64,000 nt of DNA from NCBI RefSeq assembly GCF_900141745.1, contig NZ_FSRM01000001.1:1054001-1118000 (forward strand), given 5' to 3'. Both the position numbers and the translations under genes were made by a program. A model generated the notes under the pieces. The model was not told where the DNA came from and searched no databases. It worked only from the letters and a program-made list of their open reading frames with translations. Shown one piece after another: positions 49,325 to 58,179 of this stretch. Position 1 is the stretch's first letter; every line of letters begins with the position of its first letter. Source of the stretch: Paraburkholderia phenazinium. Lineage in GTDB: Bacteria > Pseudomonadota > Gammaproteobacteria > Burkholderiales > Burkholderiaceae.

Positions 49325-50218
49325 TTAAGCCACTAACTTCGATGATTCGCCGACGTCGACCGGCGCATCGCGGTGCCGCACGATCACATTGGCCTGCTTG
49401 GCAAGACGCGCGGCGAGCGTCTCGGCAATGAAAACGGAGCGGTGCTGACCGCCCGTGCAACCGATTGCCACAGTCAGATAGCTGCGGTTATCGTCGCGAA
49501 AGTGCGGCAGCCACTTCGCGAGGAACGTCTCGATATCGCCCATCATTTCGTGCACGACGGGCAGAGCACCGAGGAAATCGATGACCGGTTTGTCGAGTCC
49601 CGTAAGCGGGCGTAATTGATGATCGTAGTACGGGTTGGGCAGCGTGCGCACGTCGAATACGAAATCCGCGTCGAGGGGCACGCCGCGCTTGAAACCAAAC
49701 GACTCGAACATCAGCACGAGGCCACTGTGCTCCTGTTCGATAAAGCGTTTGACCCATGCGCGCAACACGTTCGCGCGCAGGTTGCTGGTATCGATCTGGT
49801 GGCCGAACTCAGCCAGGTTTCCGACCAGTTCGCGCTCGCGCTCGATCGCTTCTTCGAGCGACGTGAGCAGGCCCACGTCTGCATCGTGCGAGGCCGAACC
49901 GGAGAGTGGATGGCGGCGGCGTGTTTCGGAAAAGCGTTGAATCAGCGATTGCGTGCTGGCGTTCAGAAACAGCACACGCACATCGTGTTCGCGCGACAGG
50001 TCGCGAATCATCGCGGGCATGTCGTCGAGCGAGGCGCTGGAACGCGCGTCGATTGCAACGGCGAGACGGTCGTAACCATCTGCTGCGAGGTAGGAGGCGA
50101 GTTGCGGCAGAAAGCGCGGCGGCAGATTGTCGACGCAATAGTAGCCAGCGTCTTCAAGCGCGTTCAGTGCAACGGATTTGCCGGAGCCGGAAATACCGGT
50201 GATCAGAATAATGCGCAT
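49325..50218 (-). CDS. rapZ: RNase adapter protein RapZ
   Basis: This 297-residue P-loop protein has the Walker A motif [11 protein letters not shown] at the N-terminus and the C-terminal [14 protein letters not shown], the conserved glucosamine-6-phosphate-binding part of RapZ/YvcJ. In E. coli it senses GlcN6P and guides RNase E to the sRNA GlmZ; whether that sRNA exists here is unknown. It is at the end of the rpoN-ptsN-hprK gene set, as in related bacteria. Confidence 0.95.
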   Translation of the reverse strand: MRIILITGISGSGKSVALNALEDAGYYCVDNLPPRFLPQLASYLAADGYDRLAVAIDARSSASLDDMPAMIRDLSREHDVRVLFLNASTQSLIQRFSETRRRHPLSGSASHDADVGLLTSLEEAIERERELVGNLAEFGHQIDTSNLRANVLRAWVKRFIEQEHSGLVLMFESFGFKRGVPLDADFVFDVRTLPNPYYDHQLRPLTGLDKPVIDFLGALPVVHEMMGDIETFLAKWLPHFRDDNRSYLTVAIGCTGGQHRSVFIAETLAARLAKQANVIVRHRDAPVDVGESSKLVA

Positions 50219-50300
50219 GAGGTCGTCAAATCTGTACGTTTCATCATAGCATCTGGTCCCCGCGTGCGTGCCCCGTTGCCGCCGGACACACCGGGCGGTT

Positions 50301-51269
50301 TCAGATCAGCTTGCCGGGAAACTGGCTGTCCGGGTCCTGCATGGCGAGGCGCTGCCGATCCATGAAGTCGCGCAGCGTGTCGATGCCGCGCAGTTGCAGG
50401 ATTGTGTTGCGCACGGCGGCTTCCACCAGCACCGCGAGGTTGCGGCCGGCCGCAACCTGAATGGTGACTTTGCTGATAGGCAGACCAAGCACGTCGACGG
50501 TCTGGCTTTCCAGTGGCAGACGCTGAAATTCGCCATCCGGACGGCGCACGAGCTGAACGATCAGCTTCAGCTTCATTTTGCGCCGTACGGCGGTTTCACC
50601 AAAAATAGTCTTGATATCGAGCAACCCGAGGCCGCGCACTTCCAGCAGGTTTTGCAGCAGCGGCGGGCAACGGCCTTCGACGAAATCTGGCCCAAGGCGC
50701 ACGAAATCTACCGCATCATCGGCGACAAGGCCGTGACCGCGGCTGATCAGTTCGAGGCCGAGTTCGCTCTTGCCGAGACCTGAGTCGCCGGTGAGCAGCA
50801 CGCCCATGCCGAGAATATCCAGAAACACGCCGTGCAACGTGGCGCGCGGCGCCAGGATGCGCGACATGTACAGACGCAGGCTGTCGATTACCGCTGCGGC
50901 CGACATTGGCGTAGTGAACAGCGGCGTGGATGAACGTGTGCAGCGCAGAACCAGCTCCGGCGGCGCAGCGACCCCGCCCGCCACCACCAAAAACGGCGGC
51001 TCGAGGGCGATCAGCTCGGCCATGTGGCGCGAGCGGTCTTCTTCGGATTGGCGCTGGTAATAGTCGACTTCGGCGTCGCCGAGCACCTGGATCCGGTTCG
51101 GGTGGATCAGGTTCAAGTGGCCGACAAGGTCGGCGCTCGAGGTGGCATTGGCGACCGTTTCCGCCGAGAAGCCACGCTCCCAGCCTTCATGCCCCGTCAG
51201 CCAGCTGAGTTTCAGCATGGCGGCGTTGTCGTCGAAAATGCTTTGGGCGTTGATGCTGGACGTATCCAT
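50301..51269 (-). CDS. hprK: HPr kinase/phosphorylase
   Basis: This 322-residue bifunctional enzyme phosphorylates and dephosphorylates HPr on serine. It has an N-terminal MurF-like domain and a C-terminal P-loop domain with Walker [20 protein letters not shown] and the signature [19 protein letters not shown]. Presence in a Gram-negative links serine phosphorylation of HPr to the PTS-Ntr pathway. ATG 51269 ([10 protein letters not shown]) is chosen. ptsN is directly upstream and rapZ downstream. Confidence 0.95.
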   Translation of the reverse strand: MDTSSINAQSIFDDNAAMLKLSWLTGHEGWERGFSAETVANATSSADLVGHLNLIHPNRIQVLGDAEVDYYQRQSEEDRSRHMAELIALEPPFLVVAGGVAAPPELVLRCTRSSTPLFTTPMSAAAVIDSLRLYMSRILAPRATLHGVFLDILGMGVLLTGDSGLGKSELGLELISRGHGLVADDAVDFVRLGPDFVEGRCPPLLQNLLEVRGLGLLDIKTIFGETAVRRKMKLKLIVQLVRRPDGEFQRLPLESQTVDVLGLPISKVTIQVAAGRNLAVLVEAAVRNTILQLRGIDTLRDFMDRQRLAMQDPDSQFPGKLI

Positions 51270-51412
51270 GAGTCCGTGACTCCAGTGTGGGCCTGTGCCC
51301 CGCATGCGCCGGCTGCGTCAGCGCAGCCGGATTAGCCGGCGCGAGCCGGATTCGACACGGGGACCCAGCCGCTCGCAGGCGGGGGACCGACGTGCGGATG
51401 GGCGCCGATGCA

Positions 51413-51868
51413 TCAAGGTTGCCACTGAGTGAGCAGTCGATGCAATGCTTCGCGGTTTTCTTCCGTATGCAGCCGTTCGCGCGTCTCGCGATCGGACAGC
51501 AACTGGGCGATTTCCGAGAGAATTTCGAGGTGTTGCTGGGTGGCTTGCTCGGGTACCAGCAGGAAGATCAGCAGCGACACCGGCTGACCGTCCGGCGATT
51601 CGAAGGGGATGGGCTCGGCGAGGCGCACGAAGGCGGCGAGCGGCTGCTTCAAGCCTTTGATCCGGCCGTGCGGAATCGCCACGCCTTCGCCAAGACCGGT
51701 CGACCCGAGGCGCTCGCGCGCGAACAGATTGTCAGTGACCGTGCTGCGAGCGATGCCGTTCTGGTTTTCGAAAATCAGGCCCGCTTGCTCGAAGACGCGT
51801 TTCTTGCTGGTGACCGATAGTCCGACGACGACGTTTTCGAGGGGAAGAAATTTGGCTAAACGATTCAT
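51413..51868 (-). CDS. ptsN: nitrogen-regulatory PTS EIIA (EIIA-Ntr)
   Basis: This 151-residue EIIA of the mannitol/fructose class has the phosphorylated His in GVAIPHGRIKGLK and the segment TVTDNLFARERLGSTGLGEG. It relays PEP-derived phosphate to control nitrogen, potassium and stress responses rather than sugar transport. ATG 51868 (MNRLAKFLPL) is the family start. It is separated from hpf by a terminator at 52091-52120. Confidence 0.95.
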   Translation of the reverse strand: MNRLAKFLPLENVVVGLSVTSKKRVFEQAGLIFENQNGIARSTVTDNLFARERLGSTGLGEGVAIPHGRIKGLKQPLAAFVRLAEPIPFESPDGQPVSLLIFLLVPEQATQQHLEILSEIAQLLSDRETRERLHTEENREALHRLLTQWQP

Positions 51869-52090
51869 GTTGGCAGGCGGAAACGTGGCCTGGATACTCC
51901 TCGCTGTGGCGTTTGAGTGGCGTTCCATTCTCGACTGATGCTCACGGCGATGTGCTTGGAAGCCCAAAAAACGCAGGACTCCCGCTGAATAACCCCGATG
52001 ACCCCTATGGTAACCGGCCCATTATAGAACAGCGCGACCATGGATGGTGCGGCGCGCCAATGCCTGTTCGTCGTGCGATGTGTTCTAGCC

Positions 52091-52120
52091 AACGAAAAAC
52101 CGCCCGTTGCCGGGCGGTTT
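52091..52120 (-). terminator. intrinsic terminator between hpf and ptsN
   Basis: A perfect 10-bp stem AAACCGCCCG (52097-52106) / CGGGCGGTTT (52111-52120) with a 4-nt loop runs into a T-rich tract on the minus strand. It may partly uncouple ptsN-hprK-rapZ from hpf and rpoN. Confidence 0.8.
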
Positions 52121-52162
52121 AGCTAGGTCGGGAAAAATCCCTCTAATCCTTCACGGTCCTGC

Positions 52163-52522
52163 TTATTGCGGCGGCACGTCCAGTTGCGGCGCCAGCTCTT
52201 GATACTTGATCGCGTCGTGCTGATGACCCTGCAGGCGATCTTTGTGACGAATGACTTGCCGGTCGAGCTTGTCGATCATCAGATCGATCGCGGCGTACAG
52301 GTCGCCGTCACAGCTCTCGACAAAGATGTCCTTACCCTTCAGATGCAGGTTGATTTCAACCTTTTGCCTCTTTACCTTTTCCTTGTGGTTGTCGACCGAG
52401 AGGACCACACTGCCATCGATCACCTGATCGAAATGTCTTAGCACCCTATCCAGTTTGGTGATCACGTATTCTCGCAACGCTGGCGTTACTTCGAGATGGT
52501 GTCCACTGATCTGCAAGTTCAT
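52163..52522 (-). CDS. hpf: ribosome hibernation promoting factor
   Basis: This 119-residue protein is the short HPF/YfiA type ([44 protein letters not shown]). It binds the 30S mRNA channel and promotes 70S dimer formation in stationary phase. ATG 52522 is the family start. It lies directly downstream of rpoN, as in many proteobacteria (rpoN-hpf-ptsN). Confidence 0.94.
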   Translation of the reverse strand: MNLQISGHHLEVTPALREYVITKLDRVLRHFDQVIDGSVVLSVDNHKEKVKRQKVEINLHLKGKDIFVESCDGDLYAAIDLMIDKLDRQVIRHKDRLQGHQHDAIKYQELAPQLDVPPQ

Positions 52523-52693
52523 AGTGCTTCTCCATGCTAGTGGCCGCTTGGTCCGCACGATGGGGCAGGTACCGGTCGATCGTTCGCCTCGCCTGAGCCG
52601 TCCCCCGTGACTGACTACTGGCAGGTCGCATCGGCCGGCCTGTCCGCCAACGGGCGGAGCGGCCGGAAAATGCCCGCCACACTACGCGGCGAG

Positions 52694-54220
52694 CTAAAGA
52701 GACTTGCGCAGGTTGACTGCCGGGATCCTGAGGGCTTCGCGGTATTTCGCTACGGTGCGCCGTGCGACCACGAATCCTTGCTCCGCCAGCAGTTCGGCTA
52801 TGCGGCTGTCTGAAAGAGGAGATTTGGTGTTTTCCGCTCCTATCAGTTGCTTGATGAGCGCGCGAATGGCCGTTGAAGAGGCAGCGCCGCCCGTGTCCGT
52901 CGAAACGTGTGATCCGAAGAAGTACTTAAATTCAAGCGTCCCGAATGGGGTCAGCATGTATTTACCGGTTGTCACACGCGAGACAGTTGACTCGTGTAGG
53001 CCCAGCGTATCAGCAATTTCCCGCAAAACCAAGGGCCGCATGGCAATTTCGCCATGCACAAAAAAGCTCTTTTGACGCTCGACAATAGCCTGCGCCACTC
53101 GCAGGATCGTCTCGAAGCGTTGCTGGATATTTTTGATCAGCCAGCGGGCTTCCTGGAGTTGCTGACGCAACGATCCACTGCCCGGATCGCCGCGGTTGTT
53201 CCGCAGAATGTTTGCGTACAGATGATTGATACGCAGTTTCGGCACGACCTCCGGGTTCAGCTCGGCCTGCCAGCTTTGACCGATCTTGCGCACCATGATG
53301 TCGGGCACGACGTAGTCGGCCTCGGCCTTGCCGTAGGCGGCGCCGGGGAACGGTTCGAGCGAGCGGATCAGCACGTGTGCATCGCGCAGATCGTCGTCGC
53401 TTGCCTTCAGATGTTTGCGCAGACGCGTGAAATCGCGTGCGGCAAGCAGTTCAAGATGGTGAGCCACGATCTCGAGGGCGAGCGTGCGGGTGGCCGAGCC
53501 GTCGAGGCGCAGCAATTGCAGCTTCAGGCACTCGGAAGCGGACCGTGCGCCCACGCCGGCCGGATCGAAGCTATGCAGCAGCGCGAGTGCGGCGTTCAGT
53601 TCGTCCAGGTCGACTTCCAGTTCTTCCGGCAGATCAGCCTGCACTTCTTCCAGCGTCGCGGTCAGGTAGCCGTCGTCGTCCAGAGACTCGATCAGAAACG
53701 TGATCAGCGCCCGGTCACGCTGGCTTGCCTGGGTGACGCGCAGTTGCGCCATCAGGTGATCGCGCAGCGAGGTGCTCGATTCGTGAATCTGCAGCGGCGG
53801 CAGGTCGTCGTCGTCGGAGGCGGTACCGGAACGGCCGTAGTCCTCCAGATTCCACTGGGACGAATCGCCGTTGCTGTCGGACGCGAGACCGTTGTACTCG
53901 TCGACACCCTGCGGCTCGCCGCTTTCGCCACCTTCACTGCTGCTGGAGGACGACGACGAGGAGGAGGACGACGAGCCGTTGCCCATCTGCTCCGGCGCGG
54001 CGTTGTTGGGCGCCTGGGCGATCAGCGAGCCGTCTGCGGCGACGCGCAGGGGGCTCGCGATCCAGTCGTCCTCGTTTTCGAGCAGAGGATTCTGGGAGAT
54101 CGCCATCGCGACCTCCTGCTGCAGCTCAAGCGTAGACAGCTGCAGCAGCCGGATGGACTGTTGCAGTTGAGGTGTCAGCGCAAGATGCTGCGACAGGCGG
54201 AGTTGTAGGCTGGCTTTCAT
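52694..54220 (-). CDS. rpoN: RNA polymerase sigma-54 factor
   Basis: This 508-residue sigma-54 has the Gln/Leu-rich region I ([36 protein letters not shown]), an acidic region II, the core-binding domain, the HTH ([19 protein letters not shown]) and the RpoN box [10 protein letters not shown]. Region II carries a run of 13 serines (codons at 53936-53974). It transcribes nitrogen, motility and other genes with enhancer proteins. It lies between lptB and hpf. Confidence 0.97.
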   Translation of the reverse strand: MKASLQLRLSQHLALTPQLQQSIRLLQLSTLELQQEVAMAISQNPLLENEDDWIASPLRVAADGSLIAQAPNNAAPEQMGNGSSSSSSSSSSSSSEGGESGEPQGVDEYNGLASDSNGDSSQWNLEDYGRSGTASDDDDLPPLQIHESSTSLRDHLMAQLRVTQASQRDRALITFLIESLDDDGYLTATLEEVQADLPEELEVDLDELNAALALLHSFDPAGVGARSASECLKLQLLRLDGSATRTLALEIVAHHLELLAARDFTRLRKHLKASDDDLRDAHVLIRSLEPFPGAAYGKAEADYVVPDIMVRKIGQSWQAELNPEVVPKLRINHLYANILRNNRGDPGSGSLRQQLQEARWLIKNIQQRFETILRVAQAIVERQKSFFVHGEIAMRPLVLREIADTLGLHESTVSRVTTGKYMLTPFGTLEFKYFFGSHVSTDTGGAASSTAIRALIKQLIGAENTKSPLSDSRIAELLAEQGFVVARRTVAKYREALRIPAVNLRKSL

Positions 54221-54404
54221 GGCAAGTTGAGATTCATTGTAAAGAGTTTGCCACGACCGCGATACCTTGCGGCATTCGCGATAACGCGTGCGCCCGGACT
54301 GGGTCTGCAGGGGCGCGGGCGGCCTGCCGCGTCAAAAATACTGGGAGGCCGCCGCAGCAAGGGGCCGGCGGCGGGGGACGCCGCCGTTCATGCCCCTCGG
54401 ATAC

Positions 54405-55205
54405 TTACATGCGGAAGTGCTCGCCCAGATAGACGCGCCGCACGTTTTCGTTTTCGATGATGTCGCCAGGCGCACCGGCGGCCAGCACGCTGCCGTCGCT
54501 GATGATGTAGGCGTGGTCGCAGATGCCGAGCGTTTCGCGCACGTTATGGTCCGTAATCAGGACGCCGATGTTGCGCTGCTTCAAGAACTTGACGATCTTC
54601 TGGATTTCCAGCACTGCGATCGGATCGACGCCGGCGAACGGTTCGTCGAGCAGAATAAAACTCGGGTTAGTCGCCAGCGCGCGTGCAATTTCCACGCGGC
54701 GGCGCTCGCCGCCCGACAGCGACAGCGCCGGATTGCCCCGCAGATGCGCAATCTGCAGCTCATCAAGCAGTGCTTCGGTGCGGGTGGTGATGGTGTCCTT
54801 GTTGAGCCGCTTGCCGCTTTCGTCAAGCTGCAGTTCCAGCACCGCGCGGATGTTCTCTTCGACGGTGAGCTTGCGAAATACCGACGCTTCCTGCGGCAGA
54901 TACGACAGCCCGAGCGAGGCGCGCTTATGGATAGGCAGCAGGCTGATCGATTTGCCGTCCAGATCGATTTCACCGGCGTCGAGCGGCACGAGGCCCACGA
55001 TCATGTAGAACGAGGTTGTCTTGCCGGCGCCGTTCGGGCCGAGCAGTCCGACCACTTCACCGCTCTTGACGTCGAGCGACACGTCCTTGACGACCGTGCG
55101 CGAGCCATAGCGCTTCTTCAGATTGCGAACCACCAGCGAGCTACTGGTCCCCGCCGGCTTGCGGTGGGGAAGGGAAGGTGAATTGACGGAGTTTACTGAG
55201 CTCAC
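54405..55205 (-). CDS. lptB: LPS export ABC transporter ATP-binding protein
   Basis: This 266-residue ATPase powers extraction of LPS from the inner membrane with LptFG. Walker A is [17 protein letters not shown], the signature [15 protein letters not shown], and Walker [15 protein letters not shown]. An N-terminal Ser/Pro tail of about 20 residues precedes the ABC domain. Its start overlaps the lptA stop by 4 bp. A GC-rich hairpin (54367-54385) lies in the 184-bp gap to rpoN. Confidence 0.96.
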   Translation of the reverse strand: MSSVNSVNSPSLPHRKPAGTSSSLVVRNLKKRYGSRTVVKDVSLDVKSGEVVGLLGPNGAGKTTSFYMIVGLVPLDAGEIDLDGKSISLLPIHKRASLGLSYLPQEASVFRKLTVEENIRAVLELQLDESGKRLNKDTITTRTEALLDELQIAHLRGNPALSLSGGERRRVEIARALATNPSFILLDEPFAGVDPIAVLEIQKIVKFLKQRNIGVLITDHNVRETLGICDHAYIISDGSVLAAGAPGDIIENENVRRVYLGEHFRM

Positions 55206-55873
55206 TGGGGCGGGGTTCCCTGGATCTTGTTGGACGGCACGAGCGTAGCGGAGGCGCCGGTCAGCGGCGCGGCGCCGCCGTTGCGCGGCGCCAGCATCGC
55301 GCGCACACGGCCGCTCGGGTTGCCCGGGCCGGCGACGTCCTTACCCGCCTTGGCGGTGTAGAAGTCGTTCTGGCCGTCATAGGTGATGACGCTGCCGTGG
55401 ACCGTGTCCATCAGCGTCGAGAGGCCCTGCAGACGGTTCACCGTGGCGTCGGTCGTCAACGTGGTGAGGTCCTGCTTGCCGTCGTAGTCGATGCGGATGG
55501 CCGTGCCTTCGACATACTCGTCGAGGCCTTCGCGCTTCTGGCGGAAATACGACAGGTTGCCGCCGCTCGAAGTGCCGGTAGCGTACTGATAGCCTTGCGG
55601 ATCCTGGGTCACCTCGACACGATCGGCCTTGATGACGATCGTGCCTTTGGTGGCCACCACATGCCCGGTGAAGATGTTGACCTGCTTCAGGTCGTCATAC
55701 GTCATGTTGTCCGCTTCAATATTGAGCGGCTTGTCCTTGTCGGCGCGTTCGGCGTGCGCCGGCGGCGCGAAGCCGATGAAGGGCAACGCGAGCAGCAGCG
55801 CGGCAAGTCCGGCCCGGCACGCAGACAAGGTGCGCGCGCGGCCGGTATCAAAACGGTGGAACGATTCGTTCAT
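55202..55873 (-). CDS. lptA: LPS transport periplasmic protein LptA
   Basis: This 223-residue OstA-fold protein has a signal peptide (about residues 1-41, ending APPAHA) and the beta-jellyroll repeats typical of LptA ([40 protein letters not shown]). It bridges LptC and LptD across the periplasm. It overlaps lptB by 4 bp and follows lptC by 19 bp. Confidence 0.93.
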   Translation of the reverse strand: MNESFHRFDTGRARTLSACRAGLAALLLALPFIGFAPPAHAERADKDKPLNIEADNMTYDDLKQVNIFTGHVVATKGTIVIKADRVEVTQDPQGYQYATGTSSGGNLSYFRQKREGLDEYVEGTAIRIDYDGKQDLTTLTTDATVNRLQGLSTLMDTVHGSVITYDGQNDFYTAKAGKDVAGPGNPSGRVRAMLAPRNGGAAPLTGASATLVPSNKIQGTPPQ

Positions 55874-55892
55874 GCAGTCACGCTGGAATGGA

Positions 55893-56501
55893 TTACCCGG
55901 GTTGCTTCAGGGAGCCGCCGGACGCGTCGGACGCGGCGATCGCGCCACGGACATTGCCGAACAGCTGCATGACCCGGGTGACGTTGTTGTAGTTCATGCC
56001 GCTGGCCGTCATGACTGACAGGCCGCGCTGAAGTTTAACCGGCTTTTCGGTCTCGATCACATCGTCGTTGACCAGTACCCGAAAATGCTGGGAATCAGCC
56101 TGCATCGCCGGGTCGCCGTCACCGGCTGCGCGCAGGATGCGGGCGTGGTCGTACAGATCGACGATCGAGGCATCGCCGTTCACCGTGCCGGTGTCGCCGG
56201 TCGCCGTAACAATCGGCTTACCCGGCTGGAAGGCGCGGATAGCCGGCTTGATCAGATCGCTCAGTTCATTGTCTTCGTAATGGACGAGGTTCGTGGCCGT
56301 CAGCCGGTACTGCGTGGCGCCCGACTGATCCAGTTCGGACACCGAGAAATTATCGGCAAAGTAATCGGGCGTATGTTCTTTCGGCTTGACCTCGCCTTCG
56401 TGCGGCGGCGGCGCGGTGGCCTGCAGCAGCCACCACGTGATACCGGCGAGCGCAGCCATCGCGATGAGCGGGATCAGCGAAGTGAAGCGGAACTGGTTCA
56501 T
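55893..56501 (-). CDS. lptC: LPS export protein LptC
   Basis: This 202-residue bitopic protein has one N-terminal helix (LIPLIAMAALAGITWWLLQ) and a periplasmic jellyroll (DYFADNFSVSELDQSGATQYRLTATNLVHYEDNE). It takes LPS from LptBFG and passes it to LptA. Its ATG overlaps the kdsC stop by 4 bp. Confidence 0.92.
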   Translation of the reverse strand: MNQFRFTSLIPLIAMAALAGITWWLLQATAPPPHEGEVKPKEHTPDYFADNFSVSELDQSGATQYRLTATNLVHYEDNELSDLIKPAIRAFQPGKPIVTATGDTGTVNGDASIVDLYDHARILRAAGDGDPAMQADSQHFRVLVNDDVIETEKPVKLQRGLSVMTASGMNYNNVTRVMQLFGNVRGAIAASDASGGSLKQPG

Positions 56502-57061
56502 CCGACGAGGCCCTGCTGCTCACCGCCACTGCACGCCTTGGCAAGCAGTTCGTCGTACTTGTTTTGCGCCCGCAGCAGGGTGTCGCACACTTCGCGCACG
56601 GCGCCGTGACCGCCGCGCGCCTCGCTGACCCAGTGAGCCCGTGCGATTACTTCCGGATGCGAATTGGCGGGCGCCGCAGCGAAGCCGACCTTCAGCATCA
56701 CGCCGAGATCGACCCAGTCGTCGCCCATATAGCCGCATTCCTCAGGAGTGCGGCCAGTCTGCCTGAGCAGATCGGCAAACGCTTCCGGCTTGTTTTCGAT
56801 GCCCTGGTACAGATGCGTGATCTTCAGTTCCTTGGCGCGTACGGCGACGATGCCCGACTTGCGGCCTGTAATGATCGCCGTCTCGATGCCGGCTTCGCGC
56901 AGCAGCTTCGCGCCGTGGCCGTCCATCGAATGGAACGACTTCATCGTGTCGCCCTCGGCGGTGAACATCAGTCCGCCGTCGGTCAGCACGCCGTCGACGT
57001 CGAAAATCATCAGCTTCACGCGGCGTGCGCGTTCGTTAGCGGAGAGGGGCGCGGCGGCCAT
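56498..57061 (-). CDS. kdsC: 3-deoxy-D-manno-octulosonate 8-phosphate phosphatase
   Basis: This 187-residue HAD-family phosphatase makes free Kdo for LPS. Motifs are LMIFDVDGVLTDGGL (DxDxT/V), the K/N-type segment ITGRKSGIVAVRAKEL and CGYMGDDWVDLGVM. It overlaps kdsD by one base (TGATG) and lptC by four, so translation is coupled across the kds-lpt genes. Confidence 0.96.
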   Translation of the reverse strand: MAAAPLSANERARRVKLMIFDVDGVLTDGGLMFTAEGDTMKSFHSMDGHGAKLLREAGIETAIITGRKSGIVAVRAKELKITHLYQGIENKPEAFADLLRQTGRTPEECGYMGDDWVDLGVMLKVGFAAAPANSHPEVIARAHWVSEARGGHGAVREVCDTLLRAQNKYDELLAKACSGGEQQGLVG

Positions 57062-58044
57062 CAGATCACCTTTTTGGAGAACAGGTCGTGCATGTTGAGC
57101 GCGCCGATGAGCTTGCCCGCTTCGTCAATGACCAGCATCTGATTGATCCGGTGGCGCTCCATCAGTTCCACTGCTTCGATGGCCAGTTGGTCCGGGCCAA
57201 TGGTACGCGGGCCAGGTGTCATCACCGAGGCGATCGGCAGGTCGCGGAAGTCGCCACTGCGTTCGAGCACGCGGCGCAGGTCGCCGTCGGTGAAGATGCC
57301 TTTGACGCGCTGGTTTTCGTCGACGATCGCCGTCATGCCCATGCGCTTGGCCGTCAACTGGAACAACGCGTCGCGTACGGTAGACTCAGGCATCACCTTC
57401 GGCACCTGGTCGCCGGTGCGCATCACGTCGCGTACGTAAGTAAGCAGACGCCGGCCTAATGCGCCGCCGGGATGCGAGCGGGCGAAGTCGTCTGGGCCGA
57501 AGCCGCGTTCTTCCAGCACGGCAACCGCGAGCGCGTCGCCGAGCGCGAGCGCGGCCGTGGTGCTGGCAGTGGGCGCGAGATTCATCGGACAAGCTTCCTT
57601 GGCGACCCCCGCATTCAGATGCACGTCGGCCAGTTTGGCGAGGCTCGAGCCCGGCTTGCCGGTGATCGCGATCAGCCGGGAGCCGAGCCGCTTGATGATC
57701 GGCAGGATCGCCATCAGCTCTTCGGACTCGCCGGAATTGGACATGGCGACGAACACGTCGTCGGCCGTGACCATCCCAAGGTCGCCATGGCTGGCCTCGG
57801 CCGGGTGTACGAAGAAGGCGGGCGTGCCGGTGCTGGCGAAGGTTGCCGCCAGCTTGCGGGCCACGTGACCAGATTTGCCGATGCCGGAGACGACCACGCG
57901 CCCGCGGCAGCTAAGGATGAAGTCGATCGCCTCGACGAAGCCATCGTCGAGTTGATCGCGAAGCGCGCGCACGGCGTCCGCTTCGATGTCGAGCACGTTG
58001 CGAGCGCGAGCGAGTGCCCGGTCGCCATTGATTTTCGCTATCAT
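57061..58044 (-). CDS. kdsD: arabinose-5-phosphate isomerase
   Basis: This 327-residue enzyme makes D-arabinose-5-phosphate for Kdo synthesis. It has an N-terminal SIS domain (VVVSGIGKSGHVARKLAATFASTGTPAFFVHPAEASHGDLG) and two C-terminal CBS domains. ATG 58044 (MIAKINGDRA) is the start. It heads the minus-strand kdsD-kdsC-lptCAB-rpoN run and is divergent from the CPA2 antiporter. Confidence 0.96.
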   Translation of the reverse strand: MIAKINGDRALARARNVLDIEADAVRALRDQLDDGFVEAIDFILSCRGRVVVSGIGKSGHVARKLAATFASTGTPAFFVHPAEASHGDLGMVTADDVFVAMSNSGESEELMAILPIIKRLGSRLIAITGKPGSSLAKLADVHLNAGVAKEACPMNLAPTASTTAALALGDALAVAVLEERGFGPDDFARSHPGGALGRRLLTYVRDVMRTGDQVPKVMPESTVRDALFQLTAKRMGMTAIVDENQRVKGIFTDGDLRRVLERSGDFRDLPIASVMTPGPRTIGPDQLAIEAVELMERHRINQMLVIDEAGKLIGALNMHDLFSKKVI

Positions 58045-58179
58045 TCGCGGAGTATAGCAAAGGCGTTTGTTCGCCGCGCCGGGAGGGCTGTCCCCGGCCG
58101 CTGCCCTCACCGGCCCCTCAACCTTGTCGCACGGCGCTTTGCGTGCGATGGTTATGTCGACGAACCAGGACGCTTTCAG

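Noticed and set aside
57472..58179. 236-codon N-terminal extension of the antiporter
   Set aside because: It lies antisense to kdsD and has no membrane or domain features; ATG 58180 fits the family.
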